Under the pieces are notes generated by a model. It was given only the letters and a program-made list of their open reading frames with translations. It was not told the origin of the DNA and did not search any database. Shown here in pieces: positions 34,734-40,342 of a DNA stretch of 40,342 nucleotides (position 1 is its first letter; each line of letters opens with the position of its first letter). A program made the translations under genes and the position numbers. This DNA is from Fastidiosipila sp. (lineage in GTDB: Bacteria; Bacillota; Clostridia; Saccharofermentanales; DTU023): assembly GCA_012511175.1 (NCBI GenBank), contig JAAZGO010000012.1, positions 1 through 40,342 of the forward strand, written 5' to 3'.

Positions 34734-35273
34734 ATGTCGAGAATAGGTAAAAAACCCATCACCATCCCGAAAGACCTCAAGGTCGATATCGGGCCGGATG
34801 AAGTCCGGGTCAGCCGGGACGGCCAGACCCTGTCGGAGAAACTCCATCCGGGCATCCGCGTCCGCGTGGAGGGGGATCAGCTTCTGGTCGAGCGCGACAA
34901 TGATCTGCGTGAGACACGGGCCCTGCACGGCCTGGTGCGTTCGCTGATTAACAACATGGTGATCGGGCTGAGTGAAGGATTTACCAAAAACCTTGAAATC
35001 CAGGGTGTCGGTTACCGGGCCCAAAAGAACGGCAACAAGCTGGTCATGGATCTGGGCTACTCACACCAGGTAGTTTTTGAAGAACCGGAAGGCATCACCT
35101 TTGAGCTGGCCTCGCCGACCCGTATCGCGGTCAAGGGCGCGGACAAGCAGCTGGTGGGCGAGATGGCCGCCAAGATCAGAGCCTCGCGTCTGCCCGACCC
35201 CTACAAGGGCAAGGGTGTCCGCTATGCTGGCGAAGTCCTGCGCCTCAAGGCCGGGAAAACCGGTGTCAAGTAA
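34734..35273 (+). CDS. rplF: 50S ribosomal protein L6
   Basis: 179 residues. SRIGKKPITIPKDLKVDIG, QGVGYRAQKNGNKLVMDLG and the C-terminal PDPYKGKGVRYAGEVLRLKA are diagnostic. AGGAGGA upstream of ATG 34734. The 59-base gap after rpsH is the widest in this part of the operon. Confidence 0.98.
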   Translation: MSRIGKKPITIPKDLKVDIGPDEVRVSRDGQTLSEKLHPGIRVRVEGDQLLVERDNDLRETRALHGLVRSLINNMVIGLSEGFTKNLEIQGVGYRAQKNGNKLVMDLGYSHQVVFEEPEGITFELASPTRIAVKGADKQLVGEMAAKIRASRLPDPYKGKGVRYAGEVLRLKAGKTGVK

Positions 35274-35285
35274 GGAGCGTGAAGG

Positions 35286-35654
35286 ATGATTAAAAAAGAA
35301 CCACGCAATAAAGTCCGCCTCCGCCGCCATGCGCGCGTGAGAAAACAACTGGCAGGCACAAGTGCCAGCCCGCGCTTGGGCGTCTTTCGGAGCGCCAGCC
35401 ATATTTACGCGCAGATCATTGATGATACGGCGCATCACACCCTGGTGGCAGCCTCTTCACTCGATGCCGAAGTCAAGGGGACACATCCTCACGGCGGCAA
35501 TGTTGAAGCAGCCAGGGCCGTTGGAAAGCTTGTCGCGGAACGCGCGCTTGTGAAGGGTATCAAGACGGTGGTCTTTGACCGCGGCGGATACCTCTATCAC
35601 GGCCGCGTCGCCGCCTTGGCTGATGCAGCGCGTGAAGCCGGACTTGAGTTTTGA
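35286..35654 (+). CDS. rplR: 50S ribosomal protein L18
   Basis: 122 residues. [35 protein letters not shown] and [20 protein letters not shown] identify L18, a 5S rRNA binder. GAAGGA precedes ATG 35286. Confidence 0.98.
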   Translation: MIKKEPRNKVRLRRHARVRKQLAGTSASPRLGVFRSASHIYAQIIDDTAHHTLVAASSLDAEVKGTHPHGGNVEAARAVGKLVAERALVKGIKTVVFDRGGYLYHGRVAALADAAREAGLEF

Positions 35655-35665
35655 GGAGTAGCAGC

Positions 35666-36187
35666 ATGAGAAGAGAACGTGATCGCGACAGAAGAGAAGA
35701 CAGGGACCGCGAAAGTGAATTTCAGGAGCGGGTCATCCACATCGGCCGTGTTGCCAAGACCGTCAAGGGCGGAAGAAACTTCCGTTTCACTGCCCTGGTG
35801 GTCGTCGGGGACGGCGAAGGACGTGTGGGCAAGGGACTGGGGAAATCGAGTGAAATTCCCGAGGCCATCCGCAAAGGAATTGAAGAAGCCAAAAAGAATC
35901 TGATTAAGGTCGCGACCTATAAAGATACCATTCCTTATGAAGTGACCGGCCGGTTCGGCGCTGCGCGTGTCATGCTCAAGCCGGCGGCTGCCGGCACGGG
36001 CGTCATCGCGGGCGGGGCCGTCCGCGCCGTCTGCGAACTTGCCGGCATCAAGGATATCCGGACCAAATCACTGGGCAGCGCCAATCCCAACAATGTGGTC
36101 AACGCCGCCATCGAAGGTTTGAAAGCCCTGCGCACACTCGAACAGGTCGCTGAGATCCGCGGGGTCAGTCCGCGTGAGATCCTGTAA
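35666..36187 (+). CDS. rpsE: 30S ribosomal protein S5
   Basis: 173 residues from ATG 35666 (GAGGAG six bases upstream); an in-frame TTG at 35651 overlaps rplR. Core motifs: [20 protein letters not shown] and [20 protein letters not shown]. Residues 1-20 are an Arg/Asp/Glu-rich leader ([18 protein letters not shown]) ahead of the conserved [16 protein letters not shown]. Confidence 0.97.
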   Translation: MRRERDRDRREDRDRESEFQERVIHIGRVAKTVKGGRNFRFTALVVVGDGEGRVGKGLGKSSEIPEAIRKGIEEAKKNLIKVATYKDTIPYEVTGRFGAARVMLKPAAAGTGVIAGGAVRAVCELAGIKDIRTKSLGSANPNNVVNAAIEGLKALRTLEQVAEIRGVSPREIL

Positions 36188-36197
36188 GGAGGGCGGC

Positions 36198-36401
36198 ATG
36201 GAACAAGTAAGAATTACCTTGCTGCGCAGCATCAATAACGCCCGGGAAGACCAGAGGGCCACGGTGCACGCGCTTGGTTTGAGAAAAATCGGTCAATCCG
36301 TGATTCATGAGCATAACGAAGCCATTCGCGGCATGATCCGCAAGGTCCGCCATCTTGTCGTCGCGGAGCCCTATGAAGGAGGAGACGATGAAGCTGAATG
36401 A
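36198..36401 (+). CDS. rpmD: 50S ribosomal protein L30
   Basis: 67 residues from ATG 36198 with AAGGAGG upstream. [20 protein letters not shown] and [19 protein letters not shown] are typical. The last ~9 residues form an acidic tail (EGGDDEAE) that overlaps the start of rplO by 14 bases. Confidence 0.96.
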   Translation: MEQVRITLLRSINNAREDQRATVHALGLRKIGQSVIHEHNEAIRGMIRKVRHLVVAEPYEGGDDEAE

Positions 36402-36837
36402 ACTGAAACCCGTTGCCGGGTCGAGCCGCAAGGCATCGCGCGTAGGGCGCGGCCGCAGCTCGGGCGGCGGCAAAACTTCAGGACGCGGCCACAAGGGCCA
36501 GAAAGCCCGCTCGGGCGGCGGCGTCCGTCCCCAGTTCGAGGGCGGCCAGATGCCTCTTTATCGCAGGCTCCCCAAGCGGGGTTTCAACAATAAACGCTTT
36601 GCCAGGCACTACATTACCGTCAACGTCAGCGATCTGATGCGAATGGAGGAAGGCAGCCTGGTGACGGCGGAAAGCCTGGCGGCGGAGGGAATTATCTCCC
36701 TGCCCAAAGTCAACGACGGGCTGAAAATCCTCGGTGACGGGGAACTGACCAAAAAACTGGAAGTGAAAGCTCATGCTTTCACCGCGACGGCCAGGGAAAA
36801 AATTGAGGCGGCCGGAGGAAGCTGTGAGGTAATCTGA
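36388..36837 (+). CDS. rplO: 50S ribosomal protein L15
   Basis: 149 residues from ATG 36388 with AAGGAGGA four bases upstream. [39 protein letters not shown] and [19 protein letters not shown] are diagnostic. Overlaps rpmD. Confidence 0.98.
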   Translation: MKLNELKPVAGSSRKASRVGRGRSSGGGKTSGRGHKGQKARSGGGVRPQFEGGQMPLYRRLPKRGFNNKRFARHYITVNVSDLMRMEEGSLVTAESLAAEGIISLPKVNDGLKILGDGELTKKLEVKAHAFTATAREKIEAAGGSCEVI

Positions 36838-36838
36838 T

Positions 36839-38131
36839 ATGGGCAGTATGTTTCAGACCCTGGCCAACGCCTGGAAGATTCCTGACCTGAAAAAGAAGAT
36901 CCTTTTCACGCTTTTCGCCATCCTGGTCTTCCGCCTTGGCACAGCCATCCCGACTCCCATGATTGACAGCGTGGCCTTCGCGGCCCTGATTGAACGTTTC
37001 GGCCAGCTGGGTCAGTTTCTCGACATCATCTCAGGCGGAGCCTTCAAGTCGGTGTCTGTCCTGGCCCTGGGCATTTCACCCTACATCAATGCCTCCATCA
37101 TCATGCAGCTTCTGACCTTTGCCATCCCGGCCCTGGAGCGCATGCAAAAGGAAGGCGAGGAAGGCCAAAGAAAAATTCAGAAGATCACCCGGATGGTGAC
37201 TCTGGGCCTGTCACTGGTCATGGCCACCTCCTACGCCCTGCTGACACGCGGCGCGACAACACCGGGGATTCCCGAGTGGCTGAGCCTGGTGGTGGTCATC
37301 TTCAGTTTTGCGGCCGGTGCCTCCTTCATTATGTGGCTGGGCGAGCAAATTGATGTCAAAGGAGTAGGCAACGGCATCTCATTGATTATCTTCATTGGAA
37401 TCGCCAGCCGCCTGCCTGACTATGCCAGGCAGCTCTTTGTCTATTTCCAGGCCCTGACCGTGACCAGGAATATCTTCCTGGCCCTGGGGCTGGTCATCGC
37501 GACCGCCGTCGCCTTCATCGGAATCATCGCTCTGGTTGTCTTCATCCAGAGTGCCGAACGGCGAATCCCCGTCCAGTACACCAAGCGGGTGGTGGGCCGC
37601 AAGATTTACGGCGGCCAGAGCACCTATTTACCCATCAAGGTCAACCAGTCCGGTGTGCTGCCGGTCATTTTTGCCATGTCGGTCCTCATGGTGCCCTCCA
37701 CCATCGCTTCTTTTACGGGGAGCACGGGCAAGCTGGCCACCTGGCTGATGAACTTCAATACCAACCCGCTTTATTATGTGGTCTACTCGATACTGATCGT
37801 CGCCTTTACCTTCTTTTATTCCATGATCAGTTACAACCCGGTCGACATCGCCAGCAATCTGCAGAAGAATGGCGGCTACATCCTGGGCATCCGGCCGGGC
37901 AGACCGACAGCTGAATTTGTGGGCAAAACCGCCCGCCGCCTCAACTGGTTCGAATCGGTCTTTCTGGTCGTCCTGGTCCTGATGCCGTCCCTGCTGGGGG
38001 CCCTGACCGGGGCACACGGGATCTGGTTTGGCGGAACGGCTGTCCTGATTCTGGTTGGCGTGGCCATGGATATCGTGACCCAACTTGAGGCTCAGATGCT
38101 GATGCGCCACTACAAAGGATTCCTGGACTAG
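36839..38131 (+). CDS. secY: Protein translocase subunit SecY
   Basis: 430 residues with about ten membrane helices. AWKIPDLKKKILFTLFAILV at the start, SGGAFKSVSVLALGISPYIN plug region, and the C-terminal cytoplasmic GGYILGIRPGRPTAEF. Forms the SecYEG channel. ATG 36839 follows rplO by one base; ATG 36848 (MFQTLANAWK) is a possible alternative that also fits the family. Confidence 0.98.
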   Translation: MGSMFQTLANAWKIPDLKKKILFTLFAILVFRLGTAIPTPMIDSVAFAALIERFGQLGQFLDIISGGAFKSVSVLALGISPYINASIIMQLLTFAIPALERMQKEGEEGQRKIQKITRMVTLGLSLVMATSYALLTRGATTPGIPEWLSLVVVIFSFAAGASFIMWLGEQIDVKGVGNGISLIIFIGIASRLPDYARQLFVYFQALTVTRNIFLALGLVIATAVAFIGIIALVVFIQSAERRIPVQYTKRVVGRKIYGGQSTYLPIKVNQSGVLPVIFAMSVLMVPSTIASFTGSTGKLATWLMNFNTNPLYYVVYSILIVAFTFFYSMISYNPVDIASNLQKNGGYILGIRPGRPTAEFVGKTARRLNWFESVFLVVLVLMPSLLGALTGAHGIWFGGTAVLILVGVAMDIVTQLEAQMLMRHYKGFLD

Positions 38132-38135
38132 ACCC

Positions 38136-38831
38136 ATGGTGAAGCGGATCGTCATGCTGGGAGCGCCGGGCAGCGGCAAGGGGACCTGGTCCAAGTTTCT
38201 TTCCGACCGCCTCTCGCTGCCCCATATCTCAACAGGCGATCTCTTCCGCCGGGAACTGGCGGCCGACAGCCCGTCCGGACGCCGGATCCGCACCTATATC
38301 GAGCAGGGGGAGCTGGTTCCTGACGATATCACCGTCCGGCTGGTCAAAAAAGTCATTATGGAAGATGAGGGCCGCCAGGGTTTTATCCTGGATGGATTCC
38401 CCCGCACCCTGGTCCAGGCGGAGGCCCTTGACCGGATTCTGGAAGAGGGGGGCCAGGCCATCGATGCGGCTGTCGAGGTTCACGTTTCAGAACCGGTCCT
38501 GACCCGCCGCGCCCTGTCCCGCTTTGTCTGTGAAGACTGCGGCCAGCCCTACAATGCAAGTACCATGAAGCCGGCGGAGGAAGGAATCTGCGACCGCTGC
38601 GGAGGCAGGATTGTCCGGCGGGGGGATGATACGGAGGAAACTCTGAAGCATCGGCTTGAGACCTACCGGGCCAAGACCGCGCCTTTAATGGATTACTACC
38701 GGCGGGAGGGAAAACTCGTTGTTTTCCCTAACGACGGACCGCCTGACGACCAGGCAAAAAGAGATCTTCTCACACTTCTGGGAGAAGACAGCGCCCTGAT
38801 GGAGGGCCCTGCTGACTGGAAATTGAAATAA
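38136..38831 (+). CDS. adk: Adenylate kinase, zinc-LID type
   Basis: 231 residues. P-loop GAPGSGKGT (9-17), ISTGDLFRRE, LDGFPRTLVQA, and a LID with four Cys (CEDCGQ and CDRCGG) for zinc. Interconverts ATP+AMP and 2 ADP. Residue 18 after GKGT is Trp where Gln is almost universal. It follows secY by four bases with only a distant AAGGA, suggesting coupling. Confidence 0.97.
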   Translation: MVKRIVMLGAPGSGKGTWSKFLSDRLSLPHISTGDLFRRELAADSPSGRRIRTYIEQGELVPDDITVRLVKKVIMEDEGRQGFILDGFPRTLVQAEALDRILEEGGQAIDAAVEVHVSEPVLTRRALSRFVCEDCGQPYNASTMKPAEEGICDRCGGRIVRRGDDTEETLKHRLETYRAKTAPLMDYYRREGKLVVFPNDGPPDDQAKRDLLTLLGEDSALMEGPADWKLK

Positions 38832-38847
38832 GAATTGTGAGCGAGCT

Positions 38848-39654
38848 GTGATCAGACTCAAATCAAAGGAAGCCATCGAGCGGATGCGCCGGTCCGGTGC
38901 TGTGCTTGCCGCTGTCTTTGATGCCATCCAGCCCTTGATGAGAGAGGGGATCACGACGGAGGAAATCGACCGGACAGCCCATCAGGTCATCCTGGACGCG
39001 GGCGCCATCCCATCCTTTCTCGGCTATGGCGGCCAGGGCCCGACGCCTTTCCCCGCAGCCACCTGTATTTCAATCGGCCATGAAGTTGTGCACGGTTTCC
39101 CCTCCGCCGACAGGATCCTCAAGGAGGGCATGATCGTGTCAGTCGATGTGGGGGCGCTCCTGGACGGCTACCACGGTGATGCCGCCCGGACCTACCTGAT
39201 CGGTGAGGTGCCGAAAGAAGTGCGTGAGCTGGTCCAGGTGACGGAAGAAGCCTTCTGGCGGGGGGTTGAGCAGGCGTTTCCAGGCAAGCGCCTGGGCGAT
39301 ATCTCCGCCGCCGTCCAGGCTCACTGCGAGTCGCACGGTTTCGGGGTGGTCCGCGATCTGACGGGCCACGGGATCGGTACGGAACTCCACGAAGCTCCCA
39401 ACCTGCCCAATTTCGGGCAGGCGGGACGCGGCATCCGCCTTCTGGAAGGGATGACCCTGGCCTTGGAGCCCATGGTGACGTTGGGATCACCTGATGTTTT
39501 TGTAGGGGAGAATGACTGGACCTTTTTCACCCGTGACGGAAAACCGGCGGCCCATTACGAGAACACCTTCGCCATTACCGCGGAGGGGCCTGAGATTCTG
39601 ACCATGGTGCCCGGGGATCCCAGGCTGCGCAGGATCCGGAGGAAAGCGACATGA
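38848..39654 (+). CDS. map: Type I methionine aminopeptidase
   Basis: 268 residues from GTG 38848; the family start MIRLKSKEAIERMRRSG fixes this codon although the ribosome binding site is weak. Metal-binding residues are in place: GHEVVHGFP, SVDVGALLDGYHGDAARTY (two Asp), GHGIGTELHEAPNLPNFG (His), LALEPM (Glu) and YENTFAIT (Glu). Removes the initiator Met. Overlaps the KOW gene by four bases (ATGA). Confidence 0.97.
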   Translation: MIRLKSKEAIERMRRSGAVLAAVFDAIQPLMREGITTEEIDRTAHQVILDAGAIPSFLGYGGQGPTPFPAATCISIGHEVVHGFPSADRILKEGMIVSVDVGALLDGYHGDAARTYLIGEVPKEVRELVQVTEEAFWRGVEQAFPGKRLGDISAAVQAHCESHGFGVVRDLTGHGIGTELHEAPNLPNFGQAGRGIRLLEGMTLALEPMVTLGSPDVFVGENDWTFFTRDGKPAAHYENTFAITAEGPEILTMVPGDPRLRRIRRKAT

Positions 39655-39971
39655 CCAAAGAGATGCCGCTGCCCTCTCCGCTGAGTCCGGGCTCTGTCGT
39701 CGTCTCGCTCAAGGGACATGACCGCGGCAGGCTTTATCTGGTGCTGGCACAAAAAGGGGAGACACGCCTTCTTCTGGCAGACGGGAAGACTCATGGCTAT
39801 GTGGATGCCAAGCTGAAGAATACCAAGCATGTCAGAAAGCTGGGGCAGGCTGTCGATGCGGCAGGCCTGGAGGAGATTCTCAATGAAGGGACGTGCGAGA
39901 GCGAATGCAATACGGCGATCCGCAAGGTGATCGCCGGCTGGGCGGAAACGAAACTGCCCGGAATCGGTTGA
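39651..39971 (+). CDS. KOW-domain RNA-binding protein (L14e-like)
   Basis: 106 residues. LSPGSVVVSLKGHDRGRLYL is a KOW motif, followed by DGKTHGYVDAKLKNTKHVRK, as in the small RNA-binding proteins often found between map and infA in Clostridia and related to archaeal/eukaryotic L14e. Function unproven, likely rRNA- or ribosome-associated. The C-terminal ~35 residues (CESECNTAIRKVIAGWAE) are less familiar. Confidence 0.85.
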   Translation: MTKEMPLPSPLSPGSVVVSLKGHDRGRLYLVLAQKGETRLLLADGKTHGYVDAKLKNTKHVRKLGQAVDAAGLEEILNEGTCESECNTAIRKVIAGWAETKLPGIG

Positions 39972-39995
39972 AAAGCCAGGCGATCGGAGGAGAAG

Positions 39996-40214
39996 ATGCC
40001 GAAAGAAGAAGCAATTGAAGTCAAGGGGGTTGTTGTGGATACCATGCCAAACGCGGTTTTCCGGGTCCGTCTGGAGAACGGCTTTGAGGTGATCGCACAC
40101 ATCTCCGGCAAATTGCGTCAGAATTACATCAAGATTCTCAATGGTGACCACGTTACGGTTGAGTTATCGCCCTACGACCTGACGCGGGGCCGGATAACCT
40201 GGAGATCAAAATAG
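39996..40214 (+). CDS. infA: Translation initiation factor IF-1
   Basis: 72 residues, standard. [40 protein letters not shown] and a terminal [15 protein letters not shown] define IF-1, an OB-fold protein that binds the ribosomal A site. GGAGGAGA upstream of ATG 39996. Confidence 0.98.
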   Translation: MPKEEAIEVKGVVVDTMPNAVFRVRLENGFEVIAHISGKLRQNYIKILNGDHVTVELSPYDLTRGRITWRSK

Positions 40215-40220
40215 AACTTC

Positions 40221-40249
40221 TTGATTTTCAGAGGCATACGGGTTAAAAT
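40221..40249 (+). promoter_or_regulatory. Internal promoter upstream of rpmJ
   Basis: TTGATT (40221-40226) and TAAAAT (40244-40249) with exactly 17 bases between, 45 bases before the rpmJ start. It would give the rpmJ-distal genes (normally rpsM, rpsK, rpsD, rpoA) extra transcription. Confidence 0.6.
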
Positions 40250-40293
40250 AATAAGCTGTGTGTCCATAGGCGACAGCCATAAGGAGAAGAACC

Positions 40294-40342
40294 ATGAAAG
40301 TGAGACCTTCGGTCAAGCCAATCTGCGAAAAATGCCGCGTGA
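40294..40342 (+). CDS. rpmJ: 50S ribosomal protein L36, 5' part
   Basis: ATG 40294 with AAGGAGA upstream. The first 16 residues, MKVRPSVKPICEKCRV, match the N-terminus of L36 including the first zinc-ligand CxxC; the rest is beyond the window. Confidence 0.95.
   Translation, partial: MKVRPSVKPICEKCRV

Noticed and set aside
1-40342. CRISPR arrays, tRNA/rRNA genes, insertion sequences, prophage genes
   Set aside because: No regularly spaced direct repeats, no cloverleaf sequences and no transposase, integrase or phage structural motifs were seen.

Overview
The window reads as a chromosomal segment of a Gram-positive, probably anaerobic Bacillota (Clostridia-like) bacterium of moderately high G+C. 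The basis is strong AGGAGG-type ribosome binding sites, a zinc-type S14, a zinc-LID adenylate kinase, a KOW-domain protein between map and infA, an FtsEX / M23 / S41 cell-wall cluster, and formate-tetrahydrofolate ligase beside a PflX-like radical SAM enzyme. The exact lineage cannot be named from the sequence alone. I saw no tRNA, rRNA, CRISPR array, phage or transposase gene.

Layout. 1-4743 (minus): a secreted multi-domain surface protein that runs off the left edge and carries an apparent one-base frameshift, preceded by a regulator with a helix-turn-helix at each end. 4918-8361 (plus): a three-gene MacAB/YknXYZ-like ABC transporter. 8569-11569 (plus): an overlapping two-gene unit of an opine-dehydrogenase-family enzyme and a B12-binding protein with a long barrel-like C-terminal region; this is the least explained and most interesting unit here. 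11555-13948 (minus): a metal module of a stand-alone HMA protein, a P1B-type ATPase with a CPG motif, and a small His/Cys-containing protein. 14040-15734 (minus): nitrilase-family hydrolase, an overlooked 16-residue hydrophobic ORF, and a PflX-like radical SAM protein. 15810-18231 (minus): adenine deaminase and a SIMPL-domain protein. 18408-22154 (plus): Crp/Fnr-type regulator, fhs, and a PucR/CdaR-type regulator. 22212-27077 (plus): ftsE (long C-terminal extension), ftsX, an EnvC-like M23 factor and a CtpA-type S41 protease.

27395 to the right edge holds the fused S10-spc ribosomal protein superoperon in classical order: rpsJ, rplC, rplD, rplW, rplB, rpsS, rplV, rpsC, rplP, rpmC, rpsQ, rplN, rplX, rplE, rpsN, rpsH, rplF, rplR, rpsE, rpmD, rplO, secY, adk, map, KOW protein, infA and the start of rpmJ. 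It has a good sigma-A-like promoter, a structured leader of about 250 nt, a second promoter before rpmJ, and two ribosomal proteins with unusual extensions (L22 N-terminal, L16 C-terminal acidic).

Working together: the right half is growth machinery (ribosome, secretion, division-linked wall hydrolysis). The left half is accessory metabolism and envelope functions, where the opine dehydrogenase/B12 pair, the metal ATPase module and the 16-residue ORF deserve follow-up. All functional statements rest on reading motifs by eye; no database search was run.
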